A DNA stretch of 64,000 bases from Trinickia diaoshuihuensis (GCF_003390925.1 NZ_QUBS01000018.1:107406-171405), one strand, 5' to 3'. Shown: positions 18,064 through 28,159, counted from the stretch's first letter. Numbers and translations are program-made. Notes: a model not told the origin generated them from the sequence alone.

Positions 18064-20463
18064 TTAGTAATCGCCCCGCTCGCGCTCGATCCGCATGCCA
18101 CCATCGTGGCGATGATGACCGTCCTCGCTCGGGCGCTCGCGCGCGATCCGCATGACGTCGGGATTCGTCCTCACCCGTCGCATGACGTTCGCGAGGTGCA
18201 CGCGGTCGCTCACCTGGATCACGAACCGCAACACCGTCGATTCTTGCGACAAGTCTTCGTCCATCGCGATGTGGACGATATTCGCGTCCGCCGAGGTGAT
18301 ATCGGCCGCCACGCGGGCGAATACGCCCTTCACGTTGCGCACGAGCACCTTCACCGCCACATCGAACAAACGGCCGGGCTGCGGTGCCCAGGCGACGTCG
18401 ATCCAGCGGCCCGGATCGCGCCGGTGAATGCGCTGAGCCACGCGGCAATCGGTCGTATGAATCGCCATCCCGAGCCCGATGCCGATATAGCCCATGATGT
18501 CGTCGCCGGGAATCGGACGGCAGCAAGCGGACAACTGCACCGACATCCCTTCCGTCCCGGTAATGACGACGGGCGGCGCATGCGGCGTCGGGTGAGCCGC
18601 CGTGCCGGCATGTTCGGCCCGGCCGTGTTCGTCGTCGGCATCGCGGCCGTTGACGAGCACTTCGATTCGCTTGGCCATCACCGCGGCCACGCGCCGGCCC
18701 AGCCCAATATCCGCAAAGATTTCCTGGCGGTTCTTGTTGCCCGTCCATTGCACGAGCTTCTCCCACACTTCGGGCTCGATCTCGGCAAGCGACAACCCAT
18801 AGCCCTTGAGGCTTTGGTCGACGAGGCGCTCGCCCAATTGGACCGACTCGTTCAACCGCATCGTCTTCAGATAGTGACGAATGGCCGAGCGCGCCTTACC
18901 GGTGCGCACGAATCCGAGCCATGCCGGATTGGGCTTCGAATACGGCGCCGTGATCACTTCCACGATGTCGCCGCTCTTCAGTTCGGTGCGCAACGGCAGC
19001 AACTCGTTGTTGATCTTGACGGCAACGCACTGGTTGCCGAGATCGCTGTGGATCGAGTAGGCGAAATCGAGCGCCGTCGAGCCGCGCGGCAGCGCCATGA
19101 TCTTCGACTTCGGCGTGAAGACGTAGACCGCGTCCGGGAACAGGTCGATCTTCACATGCTCGAGGAATTCGCTCGAATCGCCGGCCTCGCTTTGGATGTC
19201 GAGCAGCGATTTGAGCCACTGATGCGCGCGCTTTTGGACGTCGTTCAGATCGGCGCCGCCGTTCTTATAGAGCCAGTGCGCGGCGACGCCGGCCTCGGCG
19301 ATCTCGTGCATCTTGCGCGTGCGCACCTGAAACTCGATCGGCGCGCCGAACGGGCCCACGAGTGTCGTGTGCAGCGATTGATAGCCATTGACCTTCGGAA
19401 TTGCAATGTAATCCTTGAACTTGCCCGGGACGGGCTTGTACAGGGCATGCAGGACCCCGATGCAGGTATAGCATTCCAGGGCGCTGCCGACGACCACGCG
19501 AAAGCCGTAAACGTCCAGCACCTGTGAAAACGATAACTGCTTGTCGCGCATCTTCTTGTAGATGCTGAAAATCGTTTTCTCGCGGCCTGTCACCTCGGCC
19601 TCGATCGCCGCATCGGCGATCGCGCGCTGAACCGACTCCAAGATCTTGCCGACGACTTCGCGCCGGTTGCCGCGCGCCGCCTTCACGGCTTTTTCGAGCG
19701 TGGCGTACCGGTGCGGATTGAAATTGGCGAAGCTCAGATCCTGCAACTCGCGATAGGTATTGTTCAGACCTAGACGATGCGCGATCGGCGCATAGATATC
19801 GAGCGTTTCGCGCGCCACGCGCCGGCGCTTTTCCATCGGCACCGCGCCGAGCGTGCGCATGTTGTGCAGGCGGTCGGCGAGCTTGACGAGAATCACGCGC
19901 ACGTCGCGCGCCATCGCGAGCAGCATTTTGCGGAAGTTTTCCGCTTGTGCTTCCTCGCGATTGCGAAACTCCATTTTGTCGAGCTTCGACAAGCCGTCGA
20001 CGAGTTCCGCGACCTTCGGGCCGAAGCGCTCGGCCAGCTCGGTTTTCGTGACGCCCTGGTCTTCCATGACGTCGTGCAGCAGCGCGGCCATGATCGACTG
20101 CGCATCGAGCTTCCAGCCCGCGCAGGTTTCGGCAACCGCTACGGGATGCGTGATATACGGCTCGCCGCTTTGGCGATACTGGCCAAGGTGCGCTTCATCG
20201 CTGAAGTGGAACGCGGCCTTGACCTCTTTGATCTCTTCGGTGCTGAGATAGCCGGCCAGCATCGAGGTGAGTTTCGCGATCGAAACGACATCGTGCTTAC
20301 GGGGCTGCTCAGGGGTGGCGGTAGGTCCGAACAGGTGGCGAAACGATTGTTCGAGAACCGCGTCGATGTACTTGCGCGCGGGGCCCGGCGCTTCGACGTC
20401 ATGCTCGTGCTCGAGGTGCACGGCATCGTTGGAAGCGGAGGCGGACGATGGGGTAGCGCTCAT
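18064..20463 (-). CDS. spoT: Bifunctional (p)ppGpp synthetase/hydrolase, SpoT type
   Basis: 799 residues with the full RelA/SpoT architecture. The HD hydrolase is intact (ALLHDVMED and the VKLADRLHNMRTL motif), so it can degrade ppGpp, which separates it from RelA. The synthetase follows (KFKDYIAIPK.NGYQSLHT, PIEFQVRT..MH.IAE.GVAAHW). A TGS domain begins at VYVFTPKSKIM, and the C-terminus holds the zinc-finger/ACT region (CCRPIPGDDIMGYI, then RNVKGVFARVAADI). It is the last gene of the yicC-gmk-rpoZ-spoT run on this strand, the usual betaproteobacterial order. Confidence 0.97.
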   Translation of the reverse strand: MSATPSSASASNDAVHLEHEHDVEAPGPARKYIDAVLEQSFRHLFGPTATPEQPRKHDVVSIAKLTSMLAGYLSTEEIKEVKAAFHFSDEAHLGQYRQSGEPYITHPVAVAETCAGWKLDAQSIMAALLHDVMEDQGVTKTELAERFGPKVAELVDGLSKLDKMEFRNREEAQAENFRKMLLAMARDVRVILVKLADRLHNMRTLGAVPMEKRRRVARETLDIYAPIAHRLGLNNTYRELQDLSFANFNPHRYATLEKAVKAARGNRREVVGKILESVQRAIADAAIEAEVTGREKTIFSIYKKMRDKQLSFSQVLDVYGFRVVVGSALECYTCIGVLHALYKPVPGKFKDYIAIPKVNGYQSLHTTLVGPFGAPIEFQVRTRKMHEIAEAGVAAHWLYKNGGADLNDVQKRAHQWLKSLLDIQSEAGDSSEFLEHVKIDLFPDAVYVFTPKSKIMALPRGSTALDFAYSIHSDLGNQCVAVKINNELLPLRTELKSGDIVEVITAPYSKPNPAWLGFVRTGKARSAIRHYLKTMRLNESVQLGERLVDQSLKGYGLSLAEIEPEVWEKLVQWTGNKNRQEIFADIGLGRRVAAVMAKRIEVLVNGRDADDEHGRAEHAGTAAHPTPHAPPVVITGTEGMSVQLSACCRPIPGDDIMGYIGIGLGMAIHTTDCRVAQRIHRRDPGRWIDVAWAPQPGRLFDVAVKVLVRNVKGVFARVAADITSADANIVHIAMDEDLSQESTVLRFVIQVSDRVHLANVMRRVRTNPDVMRIARERPSEDGHHRHDGGMRIERERGDY

Positions 20464-20559
20464 TTTCGCCTCCGGGATCGATCGCTATGCGGGCTAGACG
20501 CTGACTTGCATGGCTCGAGACGGCGCTGGGCACGAGCTGCGCCCAGCGCGTCCGATGCT

Positions 20560-20763
20560 TTAGACGGGGACCTTCTTCAGCATCTCGAGACCGACTTGGC
20601 CCGCCGCGATCTCTCGCAGCGCAACCACGGTGGGCTTGTCGCGGCTTTCGATCTTCGGCGTATGACCTTGTGCAAGTTGACGCGCGCGATACGTCGCGGC
20701 GAGCGCCAGCTCGAAACGATTCGGGATTTGCTTCAGGCAGTCTTCGACGGTAATGCGGGCCAT
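20560..20763 (-). CDS. rpoZ: RNA polymerase omega subunit
   Basis: 67 residues beginning [23 protein letters not shown], the standard omega start, which promotes assembly of the beta' subunit. It contains the conserved ATYRARQL helix. It is slightly shorter than E. coli omega (91) but typical of betaproteobacteria. It lies between gmk and spoT on the same strand. Confidence 0.96.
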   Translation of the reverse strand: MARITVEDCLKQIPNRFELALAATYRARQLAQGHTPKIESRDKPTVVALREIAAGQVGLEMLKKVPV

Positions 20764-20823
20764 GTTTCGAAATTCCTTCTCAATATGTTGCTCATTCTAC
20801 CTTATGTGCGCAAGCATCCGCCT

Positions 20824-21519
20824 TTACTCGGCGTGCGGCAGATGGATGCCGAGCTCGACGAAAAGCTGGGTATGGCGCGCGTATTGCGAGGCGAAGCGCA
20901 AACGCGTCGCGTCGACCACGCACTGTAGCTCGGCGAGCGCGCGCTCGAAGTGCTCGTTGATGATGACGTACTCCGACTCGGCCGCGTGCGCGATCTCGCT
21001 GCCGGCCGCGAGCAGCCGGCGCGTGATCACGTTCGGCTCGTCTTGCCCGCGCTTTTTCAAGCGCTCTTCGAGTGCCGCGAGCGAAGGCGGCAAGATGAAA
21101 ATTTCCACCGCGTTGCGAAAGCGCTTCTTCACTTGCTGCGCGCCTTGCCAGTCGATTTCGAGCAAGACGTCGTGGCCGCTCTTCATCTGCTGCTCGATCC
21201 ACAAACGCGAGGTCGCGTAGTAGTTGCCGTGCACTTCCGCGCTTTCGAGGAATTCACCGCGGCCATGCCGCTCGAGAAAATCGTCGACGGTCGTGAAGTG
21301 ATAGTGCTGCCCGTCTTGTTCGCCCGGGCGCGGCTTGCGCGTCGTGTACGAAATCGACAGACGGATCGCCGGATCGCGGGCGAGCAGCGCGTTCACGAGC
21401 GTGGACTTGCCCGCGCCGGACGGCGCGACCACCATGAAGAGATTGCCGGGATAAGCGCCCGCGTACGGATTGTGCGGTGCGGGATGCGCCGCGTTCGGTT
21501 CTTGCGTGAACTCTGTCAT
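20824..21519 (-). CDS. gmk: Guanylate kinase
   Basis: 231 residues. It phosphorylates GMP to GDP with ATP. The P-loop APSGAGKST is at about residues 32-40, the GMP-binding region contains [13 protein letters not shown] and HYHF, and the lid follows ([16 protein letters not shown]). The N-terminus has a roughly 25-residue extension relative to E. coli. It lies 8 bases downstream of yicC, so the two are co-transcribed. Confidence 0.96.
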   Translation of the reverse strand: MTEFTQEPNAAHPAPHNPYAGAYPGNLFMVVAPSGAGKSTLVNALLARDPAIRLSISYTTRKPRPGEQDGQHYHFTTVDDFLERHGRGEFLESAEVHGNYYATSRLWIEQQMKSGHDVLLEIDWQGAQQVKKRFRNAVEIFILPPSLAALEERLKKRGQDEPNVITRRLLAAGSEIAHAAESEYVIINEHFERALAELQCVVDATRLRFASQYARHTQLFVELGIHLPHAE

Positions 21520-21527
21520 GGCCGTCG

Positions 21528-22451
21528 TTACTCCAGATTCTGCACTTGCTCGCGCATTTGCTCGATGAGCAGCTTGAGCGTCATCGACGCATCGGCCAAC
21601 TCCTTGGCGGCTGCCTTCGAGCCGAGCGTGTTCGCTTCGCGATTCAATTCCTGCATCATGAAGTCCAGGCGCTTGCCGACCTTGCCGCCCTTCTCGATCA
21701 CATGACGCGTTTCGTTCAGATGCGCGGTGAGCCGCGACAACTCTTCGGCGATGTCGATCCGGATACCGTACATCGTCACTTCTTGGCGGATGCGCTCGGC
21801 GATCTCCTCGCGCGAAACGATCGTGGCCGCCGCGTCGGGCGCCGCGATGCCGAGCGCCTCTTGCAGGCGTTCGACGATCTTTTGCTGATGCTTCGCGATG
21901 AGTTCGGGTACGAGCGGCGTGATGCGCGCGACGATCGCTTCCATTTCAGTCACGTTGCCGAGCAACATCGCGGCCAGTTGCGCCCCCTCGCGTGCGCGGA
22001 CATCGACGAGTTCGCCGATCGCTTGCTTGCCGCACGCAAGGACCGCATCGCGCAACGTATCGGGCGACACGTTCGATTCCGCCAGCACGCCGGGCCAACG
22101 CAAAATCTCACCCGTGCGCATGCGCTCGCTGCCGGGAAACGCGTCGAGTACCGCACGTTCGAGTGCGGCCAACTGGGCCAGCGCATCGCGGTTCAGCGAG
22201 CCGGCCGTGGCCGTTTGCTCGCTGCGTTGAAAGTTCACGCGGATGTCGACCTTGCCGCGCGAGAGCTTCGTCATCAGCATTTCGCGCAGCGTCGGCTCGC
22301 AGGTGCGCGCTTCCTCGGGCATGCGGAAGTTCAGGTCGAGAAAACGCGAATTCACGGTACGCAGTTCGACCGACACGCTCATGGCTCCGGTACCGCCCGC
22401 GGCCGCGAGTTCGCGCGTGGCGCTCGCGTAGCCTGTCATGCTGTAAATCAT
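21528..22451 (-). CDS. YicC-family endoribonuclease
   Basis: 307 residues starting [11 protein letters not shown], the invariant start of YicC/YloC proteins, and ending with the conserved [12 protein letters not shown] C-terminus. The [13 protein letters not shown] and [12 protein letters not shown] segments match the N-terminal and DUF1732 regions. YicC of E. coli is an RNase that degrades the sRNA RyhB. It is the first gene of the run with gmk. Confidence 0.93.
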   Translation of the reverse strand: MIYSMTGYASATRELAAAGGTGAMSVSVELRTVNSRFLDLNFRMPEEARTCEPTLREMLMTKLSRGKVDIRVNFQRSEQTATAGSLNRDALAQLAALERAVLDAFPGSERMRTGEILRWPGVLAESNVSPDTLRDAVLACGKQAIGELVDVRAREGAQLAAMLLGNVTEMEAIVARITPLVPELIAKHQQKIVERLQEALGIAAPDAAATIVSREEIAERIRQEVTMYGIRIDIAEELSRLTAHLNETRHVIEKGGKVGKRLDFMMQELNREANTLGSKAAAKELADASMTLKLLIEQMREQVQNLE

Positions 22452-22648
22452 CGTCCGTCTCGCGATTGAGGCCGTCGCCGGCCGGTTGTTCGAGCCGCTT
22501 CGCGCGTCGACCCGGCGCGAAAGCGTTGAACGCGCATTATCCCATTTTTAAGGCGCGGGTCCGTCGGTGGGCGGCAGCGGACATGCATTGCGTCCGGGGC
22601 GGTAAAATCGCGGTTTCCCTTCCTCTCTCGCGGCCAAGGCCGCTGCCG

Positions 22649-23434
22649 ATGCCCACCATGCCCGATACCGTTCAACGTCCTAGCGGCCGCGCCGCCGATG
22701 CACTGCGCGACGTGCGCATCACACGCCACTACACGAAGCATGCCGAAGGCTCGGTGCTCGTCGAGTTCGGCGACACGAAAGTGATTTGCACCGCGAGCGT
22801 GGCCGAGCGCGTTCCCGAGTTCTTGCGCGAGCGCAACCAAGGCTGGCTCACGGCCGAATACGGCATGCTGCCGCGCGCGACGCACACGCGCAGCGATCGC
22901 GAAGCCGCCCGCGGCAAGCAGACGGGTCGCACGCAGGAAATTCAGCGCCTCATCGGGCGCGCGCTGCGCGCCGTGTTCGATCTCGAGAAGCTCGGGCCGC
23001 GCACGCTGCATATCGATTGCGACGTGATTCAAGCGGACGGCGGCACGCGCACGGCGAGTATCACAGGCGCATTCGTCGCCGCGCACGATGCCGTGTCCAA
23101 GCTGCTCGCCGCGGGCAAGATCGCGCAATCGCCGATTACCGACTACGTCGCCGCCATCTCGGTTGGGATCTACGAAGGCGTGCCTGTGCTCGATCTCGAC
23201 TACGATGAAGACTCGCGCTGCGACACCGATATGAACGTCGTCATGACGGGTGCGGGCGGCTTCGTGGAAGTGCAAGGCACGGCCGAAGGCGCGCCATTCT
23301 CGCGCGACGAAATGAACGCGTTGCTCGAGCTCGCGCAGCAGGGTATCGGCACGCTCGTTGCCAAACAAAAGGCGGCCTTGCAGGGTACCGAAGGCGCCAA
23401 ACGACAGTCGGCATTGGGAGTACGCGATGAGTGA
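22649..23434 (+). CDS. rph: Ribonuclease PH
   Basis: 261 residues. A phosphorolytic 3'-5' exoribonuclease that trims tRNA precursors, active as a hexamer. Conserved segments include [27 protein letters not shown], the phosphate-site region [11 protein letters not shown] and the [19 protein letters not shown] motif. Two in-frame ATGs (22649, 22658) are possible; I prefer the first for the AAGG upstream. It overlaps rdgB by 8 bases. Confidence 0.95.
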   Translation: MPTMPDTVQRPSGRAADALRDVRITRHYTKHAEGSVLVEFGDTKVICTASVAERVPEFLRERNQGWLTAEYGMLPRATHTRSDREAARGKQTGRTQEIQRLIGRALRAVFDLEKLGPRTLHIDCDVIQADGGTRTASITGAFVAAHDAVSKLLAAGKIAQSPITDYVAAISVGIYEGVPVLDLDYDEDSRCDTDMNVVMTGAGGFVEVQGTAEGAPFSRDEMNALLELAQQGIGTLVAKQKAALQGTEGAKRQSALGVRDE

Positions 23435-24050
23435 ATTGCCCGGCACGCGGCTCGCGCGCGTGGTGCTCGCATCCAATAACGCGGGCAAGCTGCGCGAGTT
23501 CGATGCGATGCTCGGCGCGGCCGGCATCGCGCTGATCGCCCAGGGCGAGCTAGGTGTGCCCGAAGCCGAAGAGCCGCATGTCACCTTCGTCGAGAATGCG
23601 CTCGCCAAGGCCCGCCATGCGGCGCGACTGACGGGCTTGCCCGCGTTGGCCGACGATTCGGGCCTGTGCGTGCGCGCGCTCGGCGGCGAGCCCGGCGTAT
23701 ATTCGGCACGCTTCGCGCAACGTGCCGGCGGGGAAAAAAGCGATGCGGCCAACAACGCATATCTCGTCGAGCGGCTGCGGGGGCAGGCCGACCGGCGCGG
23801 TTACTACTTCTGCGTTCTGGTCCTCGTGCGGCATGCCGACGATCCCGAACCGCTAATCGCCGAGGGGCGTTGGCACGGCGAGATTCTGGATGCGCCGCGA
23901 GGCGAGCACGGCTTCGGCTACGACCCCTACTTCTTTCTACCCGATATGAACGCGACGGCCGCGCAACTCGAGCCCGCCGTCAAAAACAGCCGCAGCCACC
24001 GCGCGATCGCGCTTGCCGCCCTATTGGCACGGCTCAAGGAGGAGCGATGA
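23427..24050 (+). CDS. rdgB: dITP/XTP pyrophosphatase (HAM1 family)
   Basis: 207 residues. It hydrolyses non-canonical purine triphosphates (dITP, XTP) to keep them out of DNA. The substrate-site motif [13 protein letters not shown] is at residues 13-25, [13 protein letters not shown] follows, and [12 protein letters not shown] is the metal region; the C-terminus holds [10 protein letters not shown] and SHRAIAL. It is translationally coupled on both sides: it overlaps rph and shares an ATGA with hemW. Confidence 0.96.
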   Translation: MSELPGTRLARVVLASNNAGKLREFDAMLGAAGIALIAQGELGVPEAEEPHVTFVENALAKARHAARLTGLPALADDSGLCVRALGGEPGVYSARFAQRAGGEKSDAANNAYLVERLRGQADRRGYYFCVLVLVRHADDPEPLIAEGRWHGEILDAPRGEHGFGYDPYFFLPDMNATAAQLEPAVKNSRSHRAIALAALLARLKEER

Positions 24051-25258
24051 TCGGCACGCGTGCCGGGGTCGTGCAGGCGTTCACCGCGCCAGGCGCGATC
24101 CGGCTCACCTCGCTTCCGCCGCTGGCGCTGTATGTGCACTTCCCGTGGTGCGTGCGCAAGTGCCCCTACTGCGACTTCAACTCGCACGAATGGAAAGGCG
24201 AGCGGTTCCCCGAGGACGACTACCTCGATGCGCTGCGCGCCGATCTCGAGCAAGCGCTGCCGCTTGTCTGGGGACGGCAGGTGCATACCGTGTTTATCGG
24301 CGGGGGGACGCCGAGCTTGCTGTCGGCGCGGGGGCTGGATCGTCTGCTCTCGGATGTGCGCGCGCTGCTGCCGCTCGACGCCGATGCGGAAATCACGATG
24401 GAAGCCAATCCCGGCACGTTTGAAGCCGAGAAGTTCGCGCAATTCCGCGCAAGCGGCGTGAACCGGCTGTCGGTCGGCATCCAGAGTTTCAACGAAGCGC
24501 ATCTAAAAGCGCTCGGGCGCATTCACGACACGAACGATGCGCGCCGCGCGGTGGAAATCGCCGCTCGACACTTCGAGAACTTCAATCTCGATCTCATGTT
24601 TGCGTTGCCGACGCAAACCTTGGACGAATGCCGCGCGGACATTGAAACGGCGCTGTCCTTCGCGCCGCCGCATCTGTCGCTTTATCACCTGACGCTGGAA
24701 CCGAACACCCTGTTTGCGAAGTTCCCCCCGGCACTGCCCGACGACGACGCGTCGGCCGACATGCAAGAGTGGATCCACGAGCGCACGGCTGCCGCGGGAT
24801 ATGGGCGGTACGAGGTGTCGGCTTACGCAAAGCCGAACCATCAATGCAAGCACAACCTGAACTATTGGCGCTTTGGTGACTACCTCGGCATCGGCGCCGG
24901 GGCGCATTCGAAGCTTTCGTTCGCGCATCGGATCGTGCGGCAGGCGCGCTATAAGCACCCCGCGACGTTCATCGAGCAAGCGCGCGCGGGCACGCCGGTT
25001 CAGGAAGAGCATGAGGTATCGGCGCACGATCTGCCGTTCGAATTCATGCTGAACGCCTTGCGGCTCGTGGAGGGATTCCCGGTGCATCGGTTCATCGAGC
25101 GCACGGGGCTGCAGATCACGGCGCTGGAGCGCGGTTTGCAAGAGGCCGAGCGGCGGGGCCTGATCGAGCGCACGTTCGAGAAAATCACGCCGACGCCGCT
25201 GGGGCAGCGTTTCTTGAACGATCTGCAGGCGTTGTTTTTGGACGAGAAGGAGACTTGA
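24047..25258 (+). CDS. hemW: Radical SAM heme chaperone HemW
   Basis: 403 residues. The radical-SAM cluster motif CVRKCPYC (CX3CX2C) is followed by DFNSH, typical of HemW/HemN-like proteins. GGGTPSLL and EANPGTF are the usual SAM-site strands, and the C-terminal HemN domain contains ELRFEFMLNALRL-like sequence. HemW proteins bind and deliver heme and lack true coproporphyrinogen oxidase function. The start overlaps the rdgB stop (ATGA) behind an AAGGAGGAG site. Confidence 0.94.
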   Translation: MIGTRAGVVQAFTAPGAIRLTSLPPLALYVHFPWCVRKCPYCDFNSHEWKGERFPEDDYLDALRADLEQALPLVWGRQVHTVFIGGGTPSLLSARGLDRLLSDVRALLPLDADAEITMEANPGTFEAEKFAQFRASGVNRLSVGIQSFNEAHLKALGRIHDTNDARRAVEIAARHFENFNLDLMFALPTQTLDECRADIETALSFAPPHLSLYHLTLEPNTLFAKFPPALPDDDASADMQEWIHERTAAAGYGRYEVSAYAKPNHQCKHNLNYWRFGDYLGIGAGAHSKLSFAHRIVRQARYKHPATFIEQARAGTPVQEEHEVSAHDLPFEFMLNALRLVEGFPVHRFIERTGLQITALERGLQEAERRGLIERTFEKITPTPLGQRFLNDLQALFLDEKET

Positions 25259-25323
25259 TCGACAGAGCGATGCGCGTTCGGATGCGGGCATCGCTTCGTT
25301 TTCGGGTTACAATCGCGCCTCTC

Positions 25324-25413
25324 GGAGGGCTGGCAGAGCGGTTGAATGCACCGGTCTTGAAAACCGGCAAGGCTTTACGGCCTTCGTGGGTTCGAATCCC
25401 ACGCCCTCCGCCA
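25324..25413 (+). tRNA. tRNA-Ser (anticodon UGA)
   Basis: A 90-base class II cloverleaf with acceptor GGAGGGC/GCCCTCC, a long variable arm, GTTCGAATC T-loop and encoded CCA. The anticodon loop CTTGAAA gives TGA, decoding UCA. A -10-like TACAAT lies at 25308-25313. The accessory island begins directly behind it. Confidence 0.97.
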
Positions 25414-25484
25414 CCCCACCCGCTTATCGAAGTCATCCAAAGCAGAGGCCGTTAGCCGGCTTCTTGCTGCCCCGACGATCTGAT

Positions 25485-25643
25485 TCATCCGAACGGCTTT
25501 AAGCTGCGTAAGGTGCCGGCAACCTGAGCTGGGGTCGTCACGCGGCCCACGCGCGCTTTGGCCTCTTCGAGTGCCTGGCGAAGATCCGGCAGCCGCTGAC
25601 CGGCATCAGCTTCAATAGCCTTCGCGATTTTCTCGATGTTCAT
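25485..25643 (-). CDS. 52-residue protein resembling the leader of an XRE-type antitoxin
   Basis: 52 residues, MNIEKIAKAIEADAG then PDLRQALEEA and ending SLKPFG. The N-terminus looks like the leader that precedes the HTH in HigA/NadS-like antitoxins, but here it stops before any HTH. It starts 18 bases behind the tumA-like gene, so it may be the third gene of that operon. A paralogue at 32543-32701 shares 14 of the first 15 residues with no gaps and, by hand count, about 86% of the first 123 bases. It may be a truncated relic or a small functional protein. Confidence 0.5.
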   Translation of the reverse strand: MNIEKIAKAIEADAGQRLPDLRQALEEAKARVGRVTTPAQVAGTLRSLKPFG

Positions 25644-25661
25644 CACAATACCGCGCCGCGA

Positions 25662-26006
25662 CTACAGGGAAACCTCCGCCGTCAGCGCATCCCATGGGGC
25701 ACTCAAGCGACCATCTTCGCGAACAATAAGGCCAGCCCCCTCCAGGATCGCGACGTCTTCATGCACGCGCTTGTAATCGCGATCAAGCTCACGCGCCAAC
25801 GCCTTGACGCTATCCGCACCGGTCCGATGCAAGTAGCGCAGTAACTCCAGTCGCTTCGGCGTAAGCGCTGTCATCATCTCTTCCAAGGAAAGAAACGTTA
25901 CGTGCCGTTCCTCGAAATTCTCTCCCGCAGCGGCCCGCTCGAAAGCGGCCGAAAAGCGCTGGCCCATGTCCCGAGCGCTACCTACATGCGCAGTCAACTT
26001 GCTCAT
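25662..26006 (-). CDS. TumA-like HTH antitoxin
   Basis: 114 residues with a winged helix-turn-helix of the MarR/HVO_A0114 type in the second half (MTALTPKRLELLRYLHRTG, then VKALARELDRDYKRVHEDVAILEGAGLI). It overlaps the upstream DUF6516/TumE-like gene by 4 bases (ATGA), the layout known for TumE-TumA toxin-antitoxin modules, where the HTH protein neutralises the toxin and represses the operon. Two palindromes ahead of the toxin gene are its probable operators. Function is inferred from family and context. Confidence 0.8.
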   Translation of the reverse strand: MSKLTAHVGSARDMGQRFSAAFERAAAGENFEERHVTFLSLEEMMTALTPKRLELLRYLHRTGADSVKALARELDRDYKRVHEDVAILEGAGLIVREDGRLSAPWDALTAEVSL

Positions 26007-26296
26007 TTCACGCTCCTTTCTCGTTCGACGTCGTCCAGAAAATCCGCCACCATCCGCTCTGCGGTTGAGAACACGTACGGCTCCTCGTGGCTCCCATAGT
26101 GTCGATGATCGCCTTTACCCCGCTCGTTGTCATAACCGATCACCCGCCGGCCCTCTCGGCCATAAAATAGGCTGTACTTGAGGCCGTGAGGCCTTTCGGC
26201 GTCGCGCTCGGGTAATCGCCAAATACGCATTTCGAGGATGGCTCCGTCTGGATAGACGGTCCGATCTTCGAAGAGCAGCGTCGCTTTCTTTTTCAT
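26003..26296 (-). CDS. TumE-like (DUF6516) toxin
   Basis: 97 residues matching the DUF6516/TumE toxin family: KKKATLLFEDR at the start, a middle LKYSLFYGREGRRVIGYDNE and the conserved GKGDHRH motif near residue 69. Family toxins are thought to act on RNA or translation. ATG 26296 gives the usual family N-terminus; an upstream ATG at 26320 would add 8 residues. The first operator palindrome overlaps this start region, so repressor binding would block transcription at the gene edge. Confidence 0.8.
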   Translation of the reverse strand: MKKKATLLFEDRTVYPDGAILEMRIWRLPERDAERPHGLKYSLFYGREGRRVIGYDNERGKGDHRHYGSHEEPYVFSTAERMVADFLDDVERERSVK

Positions 26297-26341
26297 ATGG
26301 CGTAGCATGCCATAATCCATTCTATGGCGTCAATCGCCATA
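26296..26341. promoter_or_regulatory. Two tandem palindromic operators of the TumE/TumA operon
   Basis: TATGGCG-N5-TGCCATA at 26296-26314 and TATGGCG-N5-CGCCATA at 26323-26341: two 19-base inverted repeats of nearly the same sequence, with starts 27 bases apart, immediately before the toxin ORF. Their position fits autoregulation by the TumA-like HTH protein. Confidence 0.7.
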
Positions 26342-26890
26342 CACTCCTAGTCATGCCGGACCCCATCGGTCGCAACGCGAGCCACCTCCCGGACGATGCG
26401 TCGCCTAGCTGCTAAGCCACCCGCTAGCAAACTGCGAATTGATGGACGGCGTGGTGGGTACGTACCCCCCAAAACACTCGCCTACACCCTAGGAGCGTTT
26501 CGCACCCTGCCATACCGAACGTTTCGCAACACGGGTAACAAATTACGTTCATCGCCCTCTGGATTAGCCGTTCAATGCGCAAAATCGACGCGAATTAATA
26601 TTTGCACAATGCGAAGGCGCATCGATCATTTGGCGCGTCAAGATTGGTTGCCATTGTCCTCGAAACCGCTATCCTCTCGCTGGATCGTGAGGAACATAGT
26701 TGCAGCGCGGCAAAATTTATCGTCGTTCATAATGACCTGGCAGAACCAGCTGGTGGAACCGCGGGTGCGGAGTATAAGTGTGTTGGTCCATTACTCGATG
26801 AGGTTGGTGCTTGATGCGGGTGGCAATTTGGGGCACATTAGCTGCTCTAGCGATAGCAACGAGCGTTCTGCAGTTATTAAGTAACTGGAC
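26342..26890. other. Gene-free 549-base stretch before the TcmP genes
   Basis: An AT-richer stretch without a believable ORF: plus-strand open frames here have no ribosome site and unlikely composition. It must hold the promoters for the tumE-like gene (leftward) and the tcmP genes (rightward). I could not fix their -10/-35 boxes. Confidence 0.5.
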
Positions 26891-28159
26891 ATGATCTCGA
26901 ATCACTACGACTGGGAACCCGGAAGTCCGCCGCCCACGATCCGAAGGCATAGCGAAGTCAAGCATGCCATCCTGCGGTCCTATCTAGTTGACTACTTTCT
27001 GACACTCGTCTCCTCGCCCGCGCAGGACCGAATCAGACTGACCATCGTAGATGGTTTCTGTGGCGGTGGCTGTTATTTGAATAGCATTGGAAAGAAAGTA
27101 CCGGGGTCGCCCATTGTCATCCTTGAGGCGATGCGCGAGGCACAGGCAAAGCTGATGGAGCTGCAACAGCGCAGGAAGAAAATTGATTTCGACGTAGAAC
27201 TCATCTGCATCGACGAATCTGCTGCAGCCATCGCCTACCTCCGGGATGAATTGCAGGACAGGGGATATGGCGGCGAACTCGTAGCGGGCAAGATCAAAAC
27301 GCTCATAGGGACGTTCAAGCATTTGGCTCCACAGGTCATCCAGCGAGCGAGTGAGCGATCTCCGAAAAGCGGTCGAGCGATTTTTGTGCTAGACCAATAC
27401 GGCTACAAGGCAGTTCCCCGAAGCTCGCTGGCATCAATATTTAACACACTCGAGCGCGCTGAGGTCATACTTACCTTCAACGTCGATTCGCTGATCAACT
27501 ATCTTTCACCTCGCACGCTGGCAGCATTCGAACGATCGACGGGATTTGTTGGAGCGATAACGGCGGCGGACCTCGATCGGAGCATCCGAAGCCCGGGATG
27601 GCGTGTCCACATCCAGTCCAGCCTGTATTCGAACATTACCGGTGGATCAGGAGCCAACTTTTTCACGCCATTTTTTATCCGGCCCGAACGCGGTCACGGC
27701 GACTTCTGGCTCCTCCATCTGTCGCGGCACTGGAAAGCCCGTGACGTGATGGCGTCCGCGCATTGGCGCTACCACAACCACTTCGCGCACTATGGCCTGC
27801 CGGGATTCGATATGCTGCACACCGGCTACGCTGCCAAGCTGAATCCTGAGAATAGCTTTCAAGGCGCCTTCGAATTTGATGATCTTGCTAGGTCGACTAG
27901 CAACGAGGCCATGCTGTCGCAGATTCCGCCGATGCTCGCCGAACATCCCGACGGCATCCCTTTCGGCGTCTTCTTTCTGCAGAACATAAACACCACTCCA
28001 GCGACGCGAAAAATGATTCAGGACTCGGTTCTTGAGCTGGTGCGAGGAAAAGAGATTCACGTGGTAAGTGAAATCGGCCAGAAATGCAATGTGAGGACCG
28101 ATCTGCGCGACGAGCACATTTTGCGGCTTCCCGCGCAGAAATCCTTCGTTTTCCGCTGA
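26891..28159 (+). CDS. Three-Cys-motif partner protein TcmP, copy 1
   Basis: 422 residues of the TcmP family, found next to three-Cys-motif (DUF5131/Gp37-Gp68) genes. The N-terminal EVKHAILRSYLVDYF helix carries the family Lys-His pair (24-25). A Rossmann, methyltransferase-like core follows: VDGFCGGG at residues 53-60 (nucleotide-loop-like), an acidic strand end CIDES at 106-110 and FVLDQYG at 165-171. The C-terminal region includes HWRYHNHFAHYG. No catalytic role has been shown for the family that I know of. The base composition is below the chromosome average. It lies 92 bases before copy 2, so probably in one operon. Confidence 0.8.
   Translation: MISNHYDWEPGSPPPTIRRHSEVKHAILRSYLVDYFLTLVSSPAQDRIRLTIVDGFCGGGCYLNSIGKKVPGSPIVILEAMREAQAKLMELQQRRKKIDFDVELICIDESAAAIAYLRDELQDRGYGGELVAGKIKTLIGTFKHLAPQVIQRASERSPKSGRAIFVLDQYGYKAVPRSSLASIFNTLERAEVILTFNVDSLINYLSPRTLAAFERSTGFVGAITAADLDRSIRSPGWRVHIQSSLYSNITGGSGANFFTPFFIRPERGHGDFWLLHLSRHWKARDVMASAHWRYHNHFAHYGLPGFDMLHTGYAAKLNPENSFQGAFEFDDLARSTSNEAMLSQIPPMLAEHPDGIPFGVFFLQNINTTPATRKMIQDSVLELVRGKEIHVVSEIGQKCNVRTDLRDEHILRLPAQKSFVFR

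Noticed and set aside
18064..20463. RelA rather than SpoT
   Set aside because: The HD hydrolase motif (HDVMED) is intact and the gene is linked to rpoZ and gmk, which fits the bifunctional SpoT-type enzyme.
26396..26884. Plus-strand open frame of 162 codons before the TcmP genes
   Set aside because: No ribosome site, unlikely amino-acid make-up and no motif. It is most likely chance openness in non-coding DNA.
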